Positions 36,617 to 48,780 of a stretch of DNA of 64,000 bases are shown here, piece by piece; the first letter of the stretch is position 1; every line of letters begins with the position of its first letter. The notes under the pieces were generated by a model. It did no database searches and had not been told where the DNA came from. It was given only the letters and a program-made list of their open reading frames with translations. Location: positions 14,719,501 through 14,783,500 of the forward strand of contig AP031355.1 in NCBI GenBank assembly GCA_037833965.1, given 5' to 3'. Made by a program: the position numbers and the translations under genes. The DNA is from Marchantia polymorpha subsp. ruderalis (Eukaryota > Streptophyta > Marchantiopsida > Marchantiales > Marchantiaceae).

Positions 36617-39600
36617 TCAAAAAATAAAGTTTTGAAAAAATACGGAAGAAAATAGAATTTGAGTCTTGAGAATGAGAGAATGTAAATCGTGCGGGCTTGT
36701 CTCGACCAATAATTCTGACCTGTCTGTAACCCAATGTTTAGATCAGAATGAGGACATGCTTACAATTTGTATTGCGCAGCAATATGAACCAAACTGAAGG
36801 AGCTCCACATCTCAACTCTCTCGCTATTATATGTTTATCTGATCTCTGGCTATTCAACGATACATCCAAATAACTCTAGAAGCTATCAAGAGGAGCATTT
36901 ATATTCCAACCGAGAACCTCAAGTCAAAGGTGCACTTCAGTTCTCGGGCCATGTAATTCGAAGCACCATGACAGACCTTGAGAAATATGGCTCTCGAAGT
37001 CAGTCCTAGAAGGTTAACATATCAGACAGAACCCTTCTCATTCATCCGGAGACATCGAAGCTCAAAAGTTTCTGAGTGACAATGTCCGTGTTTCTGGACA
37101 TTTCAGGAGTGCTTTCCCTTTGATAGAAACAGGCTGAAGGTTTCAGCATTTAGAAAGTAGAGGACTGAACACGAAACTTGAAGACCATGAACTCCACAAT
37201 TGGGTGAACCAATGTACTAGATATCACCTGCTCGGCAAGAAGATCTCTCCTCAGAGTTCCCCAACTATCACCAGCGCACTTTGAACCAGCGAGTCAAGAA
37301 AAAATTTGAATGTTACTCCTATCCCTGACTCGTGTTTGAAACGACCTTTTTCTAGCATAGTCAACCATCGCTGTTGGATCATCCACACTGACTTTATCAA
37401 TGTGCCGAGTTGCTCTCTTCAAAGTGATACGTCGATTCAGGTCTTGATTCAGAAAGACTAACTGGCGAATTGTGACTTGCCTATTCGGTCCATTCTCCGG
37501 TGGATTCATGTGCTCAGGTAGCAGGGGAAGAAGGGAAAAGCACGAAGAGAAACATTTTCAAGGTGGTCGACACAGTTTCAAACATCGGTTGAACAATTCT
37601 GCTGTGAAAAACTATGGTCGTCAGTATGACGTCGACCAGGTTGTGAGAATAGGGATTCCCTCATAGTTGAGTGCGGATGGATGCCCATATGTTCTTATAG
37701 TCCATCGCTAGATCCGTCTGCCGGAAAGCGGAGCGATCTACTTCAGTCACTTTGATGCTCCACCGGAAAACTGAGTGCCAATCAAAAACCTGCCCGGTTA
37801 GTCTGCCCGCACATTCTTCCATCTTTGGTCCAAAGGAGTAGAGTCAGAGCGAAAAGAAGAACTTCCGTTACGGCTCACTGCAGGATGACACCTGCCTGGG
37901 TCTATGCAGGCCCTATATAGGGGCTATGTATAAGTTTGTGCAGCTAAACCCGTCCTTCTTCTCCTCCTCCTCCTCCTTCCTCTACCGTCGCGGTATTTTA
38001 AAATCAGAATCCTCAACTTGTTCTGCTCTGCTCGCTCTGCAATCCTCCTGCAACCCTGCACCTCACCACAGACCAAACCAGGCCACGAATCTTCCCTCGC
38101 TCCTCGCTCTTTTTCTCGCTCGCTCGAAGCCCAGCGATGGCCGAGGGGACCGAACGGAGGGACCCCGCAGGCCTTGAACCCGTCCCCGCCCGGGACGGGG
38201 ACCGGTCCCCGGGAAGAACAGTATTCCCCTTCTATTCCTGTTCTGTAGTGTACTTGGCATTTGGTGCCGTGCTGGCCGTAAATTGCCGTAAATTGCCGTA
38301 AATTGCATGAGCCTGCCGGGGCTCGCCGGCACGATGGCCATTGACTGCAGTGACTGCAGTGACTCGGATGCCGATCGCAGTTGGTCCAGGGCCGGCGCTG
38401 CCAATAGGAGCCACGCTATGCTAAGGGGCCGCCCAGGTCAGTGGAGCGCCGCAGCCATCGGTCGGTTCGGTCTCAGACTCCGGGCTCCTTTAACTTCCCG
38501 GCCACCCACGTGCCGCCCGACAACGCTGCCACACGCGGCTGCTCTCTCGCTTTGCGTCCGCCCCCGCAAAGTCCACCGCCCGCCCTGTCTTCCTTTCTTC
38601 GGCCGCCTGCCATGTCACCCATCGCCCTCGACCGTACAGTATGTCGAGGCAGCGCCTGCTTGTCAGTTCATGACTGTCCCGACTGGACGCCTGCCGGTTT
38701 CTCTCTTTGCGTTTTGCGGTTCCGGATCGCCTCTTTGCGTCAGCAGATGTAACGGTTCTGGGAGCATTTTCTTTGTGAGTGATTTTCTCTCTCTCTCTCA
38801 CCCCTTGCCAAAAGTGCCGTCTCCCCTTGCTCCTGATTGTATTATCTCCACAATTCGTGTGGAGAAGATCGGTACGGTACAATATTCCAGTTACAGCGTC
38901 AGAAGACTTTTTTGTTCACTCGTCTACATACAAAAGGATTTCTGACTCAGCCCTCAATGTGGACCGCCAATCCGCATCGGTCTGTACCATGTGGTCCTTT
39001 GACCACCTGCTTGAGTTTATCTCGACAGAACCTGGTATGGGCCAGGTTCAGATGCAACTTTTCTTTGACAAGTTCGTCCCTTTTGACTGCCTACGCTTTT
39101 GGCTATTGGGCGTTAATGATGCACTTCATACTATACAGTTTCTCAGGAGGTACAGTACAGGGAAGGTTTCTCAGCAATCGAGAGGAGGGAGAAGTGCAAG
39201 CCTTTTCCTCCGAGCTCTCCACTTCGACACGAGATATCATAACCCTTACGTCCTAGACTAGCCAGGCGTATCAAGGCCACGTGTCCAGGGCATTGGCATT
39301 GAGTGTAAGATAACTTCAGAAGTGGTGGTCGAAAGGAAGAAGTTCACTAAGGCTCTGAACGTGTGCCACAGTCTCCTCCTCCAGACTATGGCACACAACA
39401 AATAGATAACTGTCCGGTCAATGTGTGCATAGATAACTGTTTGCTTTGTTCACTTGTTGTGGACGAGTCAAGCTTCAGCATCGCAAATCATCGCTTCTGT
39501 CGTTTGTACCTTCTCCGGTCATAATTTAACGCTTCCCAAACAATGGTGACCACAGTAGCATCTTGGTGATAGACATCAGCGAGTGATTCACGAGTCAAGG

Positions 39601-40080
39601 AGTGGGGGATCCGACAGCGAACCTTCACGCCCCACTTGCTCACATCGCCTGCATTTCGCCTTTATATCCACACTATGAGATTGGAAAGATTCTCATCACT
39701 ATGGCTGAAGTGCATTTCCTCTTTCGCCATAGTAAAGTACGGTATATAACACTCTAGCCGCCAATGACTCTGCTCCGCTCTTCATGAAGGAGGAGGTTCG
39801 TATCCCTCTTCGTCGTTGACCAAATCGAACACTCTGCTACACTCTTCTCAAATATCTTACCTCTAAAGCGAGTAATGAAGGAGGTTCTCGTAAGAACATT
39901 ACGCATAATGTTATTATGTAGTGGTGCATCGTACCGCTATGAGTAATTTGAACCAGGTGTGGTGAAAGGAAAACCTCATGCTTTAGGATTAAGATAATGA
40001 AGATGTGCATGACGCAAGAACGGGATTCGAGCAAAGCAGGTCGAGAGCTCACAGCAGAAAGAGAGAGAGTATAAACATTC
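36617..40080. other. Intergenic sequence with a GC-rich CT-tract section at 37.9-38.8 kb
   Basis: No gene is supported. The section at 37.9-38.8 kb looks promoter-like: a TATA-like CCCTATATAGGG at about 37911, a CTC/CTT-rich stretch at about 37954-37984, then GC-rich sequence. A 54-codon frame begins at 38137 (ends 38301) and longer overlapping frames occur at 38307-38945 and 38779-39261, none with a recognisable domain. A 10-bp unit GTAAATTGCC repeats about three times at 38278-38306, a 9-bp unit TGACTGCAG twice at about 38342-38360, and a CT run lies at about 38784-38800. A lineage-specific gene or non-coding transcript could start here; this is inference. Confidence 0.35.
38278..38306. repeat. 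10-bp tandem repeat, about 3 copies
   Basis: The decamer GTAAATTGCC is repeated nearly three times in tandem. It is followed about 35 bases later by a 9-bp tandem TGACTGCAG. Simple tandem duplication with no clear function. Confidence 0.8.
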
Positions 40081-43000
40081 CACTACGTAAGCTTCATAAC
40101 AAGGTAGTTAGTCACTAATAAAACAATATACATAGAATAGGAGTTAACAAATCTTCAATTTGCTATCATCAACACAAGCCCAAAGAAAAGAACGTGTACA
40201 AATCGAGAAACATTTCCAAAAATGTGGGCATGGTTCAAGGAAAGAGGAGTGTTCTTAGAATAGTAATGTTATAATTTTCAGTTTCAAGCATGTTATTCGT
40301 GCCATGGCAGGGACTGCTTGCACTTGCATATCACCTACCAGAAAGCTAGTTACTTCTCCAATCTGCACATGTCACAACGGTGGCCGTGATGTAGGATTTT
40401 GGATTGCACCAAGCACAAGGTGAACGATATCTATCGCTAGATTTTTCCAATGCCTCGAAATATATAACTTAAACATCCTTATAACAGAAACGCATGCAAT
40501 CAGCCTCCATTTTGGCAATAATTGAAGCTCTCTCGCGCTGATACTTTCTCGAGTTTAGATCTCAATTATTGAATCTTGTTAAGTGAATTATAATCTAAAC
40601 TGCATCAATTATTGATGATCGTTGTTTCGGGAAGCAGTAAACTCTACTTTTTTCTATCCTCGGAAATCTAAACTCACATCCATGTATGCACCCGCCAAAA
40701 AGTATCAAATCATGCGTTACAAACGTAAGCAGACTCTTGGGTTCCTTGTGTGAACGTCATTTTACTTTCATCTAGAATCGGCTTTTTGAAACAGGTTACC
40801 TATAATGTTTTGCAATATAAATGCAATTGTTAGCTACATCTTTACTTTAAATTCAACACCTATTAAGACATAAATGTTTAAGAGCTCCACTCTAAATATT
40901 TGGCTAGAAAATAATTAGGATGGGGCTGATATTCCGCCGTCCATGCTGCTGATTAGAATTCCCAAAGTAATGGTTTTTTCTAGAATGAAGAACATTTGAT
41001 CAAGCAAATTATTTAACACATCAAACTTAACTATTGTTTACTGCGTACCTCCAACAACTTTTGTCTTTTGCATCTCCATCTACTCCTTTTGTTTTCAAAG
41101 GTCTTCATATTACCTTTACGATCACATAGTACATCCTACGTGCTGAATGGAGAATTTGAGGGGCTTCAAAACTACTGGAAAATTACAGAAATAAAATACT
41201 AAAGATTTAGCAATATATTGGCCAATTTGTCCATTATTATCCTCGAGAGTGAACAAAACTGGCCGAAAGGTCTTTTGCATGACATACAAAAATTGTACAG
41301 TACATTCCCTGTTTGATGCTTGTCAGGTGCATCCATACCTGCACTACATTGTGCATACACAGTATCAGATCGGCGTTTCCATAAATTTGTGTGCTTGCCT
41401 GAACATACTTCATCAATGAAAGACGTTGCTTTAACTACAGTACCACATATACCTAGCTGTATAAAAAATCGGTCGGTTTTTTTTAATGAGTTTATCTTTA
41501 GCAAAAATTATCTAGCAAATAAGAAATTGGTACTTCTAACTATGATTTCGAGTACTATAACAAGAAGAAAATAATTGATATGGTCCAATCTTACCAACAC
41601 ATACTTTCCAGCATTAAAAAAAACCTTCTCATATTCAAGCATTCCTTGACAGCTGTGGAAATAACTGACTACAGCAATGCAATCTACTGTACCTGAGCGG
41701 AACGTAGGCATATTCAGCTGTAAATATAATTGTGAACAAGTTGCTGCGATATTCACCTCTTAATAATGATTACTTATTTCTTAGCTGCTGAGCACGTTAT
41801 GATACAAATTAAATTGGAGAGTGCTAGTTATCACTCGCTTGGATCTAATTAGCTCTCACCCTAGTATATGTCATTTTCTGATTACTCGAACACCCTACAT
41901 TCTATGTTGATTACTACTCATCCAGAACCTAAAATCATGCATCTATCAATAAAATAAAAGCTTGGAGTAGAGTGAGCATTAATTAGCCCTACATGATGGA
42001 TAACTAACCGCTCCTTTTAAATTATCTTCCTCTTCAAGAGAGCGTAAATTTATTTCCGAAATATCATATTGGAAATAAACTTTAATTCAATTGAAAAAAT
42101 CAAGGTTGTGTCCTCAGAAATATAAAATGATGAAAATTACTCTAGACATGTATTTTTTATCAATTTTTTAAAAATAATATTGATAAAACTTCGTCACTCT
42201 CAAATTTTTTCTTCAGAAATTATATTTTCAATGATTTCAGAAATTTATTTGAAGTATATCTACTGTTGTTGAGGTTAATTGCGTTTAAAGAGTAACCTCA
42301 GGCCTTAGCCAATAATAACTGTGAGGTTCGCAGGTGCTAGGGTATTTATTACCCAGGTTTGTGTATTACTACTAGACTTTCTATTTTTTCTATTTTTCTC
42401 TTTAAAACTCTAAAGCATGAGTTTCCTGTGAAAGTGGCCTCCCGTTGAGGGTGAACATGTTATACGAAATGACCAATACAGAAAACACTTTCATGCTGGT
42501 CCTTGGTTTGAATGTTTCACTGTTGGATTTTATGTTTATATCTATTAGTTTTTAAAAAAGATTAATTTTTTATTACCTAGCAAGTTATTGATAATAATCT
42601 ATTTTAACGATAAAGTAAAAGCGTAATATCAATTGATATTGTAAATATCATATATATATATATATATCATACATATATCTAGATGATCCAGATATCACCG
42701 TTTAAAACAGTTGATTGCAAAATTTATAATTATGAAACTAAATTCTGATCAAGATTTAATAATAATTTTGATCCAATAATTCCTCTAATTGTAATACTCA
42801 TGAAAATTTGTAGATTATGATAAGAGTAATTAGTGGATGATAATTATATCATGAGAATATAGAATTATTTTAGCAAACATCTTTTGGTTGAATGCTTGGA
42901 ATATTTGTGTCAAGGTATTAGAAGTTGTTCGAAATTTTAACATTGATAATGGTTTATAGATTTCAAATATCTTTCCAAAAAAAAAACATCACTGAAGATA

Positions 43001-44637
43001 AATGAGCTGACTTGTCTTATATAACAGTTATATAAATTATCCAAAACTATAATTTAAAAGTAGAAAATTTTTGAAAATTTTTCAAGGATGATATCAAATG
43101 CTAATAATATTGAATCTAATTTCATTAAAATTAGAATAATTTTTAACTATAGTTAAATTTCACATTTCAGTTTTTTCTAAAATTCAAAGGAATCAATAAG
43201 AGTTATTTATATTCATGGTCAGTCCAAATTCATTTTTTTTTAATAAGTTAAAGATTTATTCTTTAGTTTTTACATTATTCAGAAGACATGAAATTAAATT
43301 TATTACTTATGTCAAAAAAGTAAAAAACACCATTTTTGGATAACCTATTGTTTTTCAAAACTTTAATAGCCTCAACACTCTTACGAGGTAGTGATGAGTT
43401 TCACATGCTCGGCGCACCCCGAGAGTTGAATTGAACGAGTTGAGAGAGTTCCCCTTTCTACGTATGTAGGTTTTGATGAACATTATTCTCCGTCTCCCTC
43501 AACAGTACAAGTGTATGGAGCTATTGTCCCTCAGAAAGAGAAGTATATTTATTTATCATATTGTTCTGTACTTTTTTTCTCTTGGATATTTATTGCTCTT
43601 TACAGGCCAGTCCCAGTTCTGATATCTTAGGTAAAAATTTGAGATCTTAAAGTTTGATACTCTGAGAATCTACTCCCTTTGTTTCACCCCTCTACAATTT
43701 AGTGGAGTCTTCTCATCCTTTTAGCTGAGTTATCAAACAGTTATTAAACTTCCAATTTCCGTCAATGATCGAAAGATGTGCTTCATTCCTTATGTAGGTT
43801 ACACAAGTTGACAAATCTGTGTCTTAATAGGACAAACCTCAAATCTAGAAGTGGTTTAGTGGAGTGTAGTTCCAAGAATAACTCAAGTGCCGAAACATTT
43901 ATGAAACGGACTTCTACAAATATTAAGTGTGCATCGAATTCAGGAGAGTGTTTAAGAAATCGAAAAATTCTTTTATTTCTCCAAGATATCTACATAAGGG
44001 AGTAGCTTTACCTCATCGAAGTAATCATTATAATATAGTCTCAAGCGAGCTCATGTTTCGAACTGGTTGTAATTGGGCACATTTTGATTGTCCCTGCTGC
44101 AACACCCACGTCGCATACTGCACATGGGAAGTAATGTTGAGGCGTTTCGATTCTTGTGATACTATACAAGAATGGAGCAGATGAATCGACGAATGCCCCT
44201 CGTCACTCGATCGAAGCCATCCACTGAGGTTTCATATGAGTAACTATACTTAAAGTACTGTACTCCTTTTACTGTCCTAAATATCATACTTTAGACTCTT
44301 GGGATCTGAACTGTCCTTGTCAAGATCACATCAGAATGTTGAAGATTCCCTCACCGGACCACTTTTCCCAGGAACTCACTTTCTATCAATGATGGCGACA
44401 GGAAACCAGTAGATATATCTCGGACCACGTGAAGCTGAAGGACAAACAGGATTTTGAGGTTTTGAGAATATTTTAAGTGCTTGTGTGTGGAAGGCGCCAA
44501 AAGGCTTCCTCGAGCTTTTTCCATGAACTCCGGCTTCTAAAATATTTGCAACTTTCATTCGCAGCAAAAAAGTGCCACCGATTTCATATGGACTCAATCG
44601 GCGTTTCCAATAAAGACTTCGTTGGTGGAAAACATTT
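40081..44637. other. AT-rich, gene-free region with a TA microsatellite
   Basis: The core, 41.8-43.4 kb, is strongly AT-rich and nearly lacks open frames. A TA run lies at about 42650-42668. A GC-richer section at 43.4-43.6 kb (GAGTTGAATTGAACGAGTTGAG-like) borders it on the right. I found no coding domains, RNA genes or paired terminal repeats. Confidence 0.45.
44630..44637. repeat. Putative target-site duplication, left (AAACATTT)
   Basis: Eight bases AAACATTT directly precede the left terminal repeat of the 44638-45361 element. The right flank at 45362-45369 reads AAACATTG, so seven of eight bases agree. Confidence 0.65.
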
Positions 44638-45361
44638 CAGACCTTCTACCACTGAGTTAGTTAACTCATTCAACTACTTTTTCTTCCTTCCTTAGCAAGC
44701 ACCACTATAGTTAACTATATCATGAGGAGTAGACGTTTTGGCACCACTATAGTTAATTACTTGAAACAGAATCAGCAATCTAGTACCACTATTGTTAAGG
44801 TTAACTATGCCAGTTGTAAAAGTAATTTTATGTGGAAGAGTTTTAGTGTTCTGCCTAGCACAATTGCATATCATCGTCATCTGATCCATCAGCTGATTCA
44901 CGTTCCTGTTCAGGAGCATCTTCACTTCAGATGCATGATAAGACGATTGGGGATATATTTTTCCCAAATGTTCCGTGTAAACGATTTTGGAAGGCCTGTG
45001 TGTAATCTATCTGGTCACATCGGGTCGGTTAGTATGCGTGGACATAGCTATAGTGGCGCCCTCAGTCACATCACTATAGTTAACTACCTTTATTGGTAAA
45101 TGGTAAATAGATCAAGCCCGTGAGACCCAAAGGGTCAAAAAGCTAAAAAACACAATACAAACAATCCAACCCCAAACTAGGAGAGAACCCTTAGCTAGTG
45201 CCCAAAGCACTAGAACAAGAGGGTTCAATTGATCAAGGGCCGACTTGCACCACAATAGTTAACTAGAAAATGAACTATGCTGATCTTCGCTACCACTACA
45301 CCCATTTAGTGACGTTTTTAGTGGTTTAGTGGGTCATCCCAATCTAGTGGTAGAAGGTGTG
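44638..45361. mobile_element. hAT-like non-autonomous DNA transposon, 724 bp
   Basis: Imperfect terminal inverted repeats bound this segment: CAGACCTTCTACCACT at 44638-44653 and, read from the other end, CACACCTTCTACCACT at 45361-45346, which agree at 15 of 16 bases. Near-identical octamers flank it (AAACATTT and AAACATTG), the length expected for hAT insertions. The interior has no transposase frame. It holds several copies of a subterminal word resembling CACCACTATAGTTAACTA in both orientations (about 44700, 44742, 44783, 45044 inverted, 45070, 45247), a typical hAT trait. A LINE 3' fragment at about 45099-45240 has inserted inside it. The terminal mismatch and imperfect duplication suggest it is older than the element at 9488-9782. 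Confidence 0.75.
45099..45240 (-). mobile_element. 5'-truncated LINE 3'-end fragment
   Basis: About 140 bases here resemble the 3' end of the minus-strand LINE that starts at about 59531. Shared features in order are GTAAATAGAT(C)AAGCC, a TCAAAA-GCTAAAAAA stretch, ACAATACAAACAATCCAA-like sequence, CTTAGCTAG and AAAGCACTAGAA. Only the end of the element is present, as usual for 5'-truncated LINE copies. The doubled GGTAAAT word at the left edge may be a remnant of the 3' tail. It sits inside the hAT-like element. Confidence 0.65.
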
Positions 45362-45369
45362 AAACATTG
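45362..45369. repeat. Putative target-site duplication, right (AAACATTG)
   Basis: Right-flank counterpart of AAACATTT at 44630-44637, with one mismatch at the last base. Confidence 0.6.
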
Positions 45370-48300
45370 GAGCTCACCGTCTGCCGTAGAATATGATTCG
45401 TTTTCCACCTTCAATTGCTTTGAGACAAGCATTTCTCATCCAATTCAATAAAGTTGGACTTCCATTTTTTTTTTTTATCCAGAACGTGTCATAGAATTGC
45501 TGTTGAATCTGAACTTTGAAGTACTAGTTCACCTACTTTTAACTTTCTCTCCAGATGACTTGGGAAAGAGACAATACCAGCCAAGAGTCCCCAGCAAATA
45601 AAGCAACTCTTATTCCATTCAAGTTTGTTAGTAAACCACATCAACTCATCTCAACACTGCAACTTGAAGCCGGTGTGAGAACGTTTCTAAATCAGCGTTT
45701 TACATGCTACCACTCTCGTCCACACAGTGAAGAATCAAGTGAGTTGGAGAGGCCTGTTGAGCTCGGTCCAAATTGACTAGAAATGAGAGTTTGGTATCGA
45801 ATGAACCTACTCTGTTGTCGATTTTCAAGGGACTAATGGAGCTATAGCCAGGAGCTACTTTTCAAACTTGTGGAAACTGCGATTCTTTGCATCTAGATTT
45901 GGTTCACTACCCTTGGACCTACTCGCTCATAGCTTCCAAACAACTTTATCGAGATTTTGGAAGCCTTTCATCATCAACTTACCAAACTATCTCACTACTG
46001 TTCCCAAAATCTGATTCCATCATCGTTCGTACAGGTTTGTGCTTGGAGGCGTGTGCTCGTACTCTTGTACTTTTTCCTATGAGTAACTTATATGGTACTG
46101 GAACTACCTTTGGACACTATCTAAAGTGAGCAAGTAATAAAGCAAAGGAACACCCTATCAGGTTATGCATGAACCCAAAGCGAAGGACGTGGTTACGCTC
46201 CAACATCATCACCATGAGGAATACGTGTTACTGCACCTCACATATTTCCTCGGTCAATCTGTCGTCTATATAGTAGGGCATAGCATCATTATGTTCAACA
46301 TAGCAAACTGTAAAAGTGCTTGCGGGACGCCTTCTGAGGTGCAGATGTGTACCTACTCAAAACGTTGGCCAAAAGTTTATGCTTTCGTTATTCACGGTTT
46401 TCAGAATTAGCAGTGATGACCACAAGAGTTGAGCCCAACAGCTGACAATTTTATTTTAAAAAGCTGATTTCTTTGTTTTATGTCTTGTTACTTTCTCGTT
46501 TGCTAGCAGGAATTACAAGAATTTCTACCAATATGAATAGGCTAATCTTAATCAATTATGTTGCATCTATAACAGGCCTCATGAAATCTGGCAAATGCCA
46601 GGTTTGCCTGAATTAAACTATTTCTGGCAAACGTTTTGACTTAATTCTGGCACAACAACTTTTTTCTTGTATTTTCATTTATTATATTCTTGATTAATAT
46701 ATATAAATTTTTACCCCATTATATTGAAAAAAACCTGCATGATATATATATATATATATATGAACTTTATTACAAAAATCAGACTAATTTTAATACACAG
46801 TTAGTTCATGTAACACTGCAATTTTCATAGAATGCTTTTCTCTCAGTGTTGAACACACAATATTTCTTGATATTAATTTGTTGCTGAATTTGGTATATCA
46901 CCATAGTGCAATAATCTCTTCACTAGAAATCTGTAATATTTTCTTAAATAATTATAATTTTAATATTTAAATTTATAATAATAATAATTTATGAAAACTG
47001 TAATAATCTTATTAATTGATCAAATATAATATTTCAGATTTTCATTTTATCATTGCTATACAGTTCTATTATCCATGGAAAATATAATTTTTGTTAGATC
47101 AAGAATTAACATAAAGTTTCTTCACATAACTTGTATTCTACATTTTAATTGAATTTATTCCACTATAATTATTTTTCATTTAAAAAAACCTCTTTAGAAA
47201 TTTTATATAATGACAACTATCAAAGTTTTAAAAATTTTCATATAGAATAATTGTAGATTGATAAGATAATTTATCCCTTAAGATATTTTCCTCCAATTTT
47301 TTTTTCTATTTCAGTATTAATATATGTATTAAAAAATTTATTCATAAATAAAGAAATTTTTTTAAAAAATATATTTTAAATAAATAAAGAAATTTTCATC
47401 TATGGCATTAATGGTATGTATTGAATTACTTGATAATGTATATCACTGCCAATTACGTTCTATCAATGTAGCAATAAAACTTCACATGTCAAAATTGATT
47501 AAGACGTTTTTTCCTGACTAGTGATTAAGTTATTTTGAATCTCGAGATAAGCTGAAAAAATGCCTAAATTATAATTTTGAACTTTCAAGCTTCACTTAGT
47601 CTATTAGTGGTACTATTATCAATGGATTTCTGATATGACTGGAAATCAGTAGATTGAATCGACTCATATGTTTCAATATCAGGAATACAAAAGTTTTAGT
47701 TCGTGGATGTTGTCAACATTTTTAAACGTTCAAGAGTTAAATTTTAAGATACAATGATATCCGTGGTTTTACATCAAAATGAATCTTTCAAAGGATATAG
47801 AACTTCACATTGAATTATAACATTATGATTTCAAATTCATGAAAAAAAAACATGAGTTGTATAGATATTACAAACCTAGAGAACTAAATATAGAATGACT
47901 ATGTTCAATTAATAACTCGGTATAATTCATTTGAAATCAATGTATAGTGCGAATCCAAATTTCCATATGATAGAAATCGAAGTATCAACTCTAACAAAAA
48001 TGAAGTGATCAAATACATAGTGGCAAAACGGAGTTTGAGAGAACTCATGGTAAGGTATAAAGAAAACCTGCACTCTCAAAAGCAGAAAATGATTGTGAAA
48101 TAAAACCAATCCACCTGCAGCGTTGCTCTTTTTCTCTTCCAGGTAACATTCTATGAAACTAATTTGACACAAACGCTTATTTCACTTTTGAAATATTTTC
48201 TTGGCTTCATCATATGAGGGTTATGTGACTTCATTCTACCTAAACTTAGGGCTGAATAAATATATCTTTACTATGACATGAGCAGAAATAAAAGAGATCA

Positions 48301-48780
48301 GCTCCATCAAGATACCATTGAACATTAATAACATATGCGTTCAATTTTATGATTTTATCTGGCCTGACATATAGAAAGCCTTTTGAGTGAAACTGTATTA
48401 AAATATTTTTATTCATGTTTTTAGATACTCTGTTAGATCTGTGTCAATTCATGATGCCATATACAAGTTTATGTAAATCGTCCGAACAGAATTTCATATC
48501 TAAATATCAAAATATTTGACAAGATAAATTGCAGCGATGTATGCTTTTAGTTATTATTACTAATCAATGAATGTTTCATTTTTGACCCATTAGATGACAC
48601 TTCAGAAGAATCTGAATTTGGGCCAAGTATGTGTAGTTCCATCCTTCTGGGTTATTATGTACTGATCAGTTGCATCTTACATTCTGTTGGTCTTTATCCC
48701 ACTACTTTCATAAGATAGAACAAACGGTCCTAGGGACATCCTGTGTAACGTATGATTACCTTTGCTTCGTTCTGGATTGT
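45370..48780. other. Gene-free region with an AT-rich island and TA microsatellite
   Basis: No supported coding region. The part from about 46.5 to 48.6 kb is strongly AT-rich with almost no open frames, and a TA run lies at 46742-46761. No paired terminal repeats were recognised. Confidence 0.45.
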
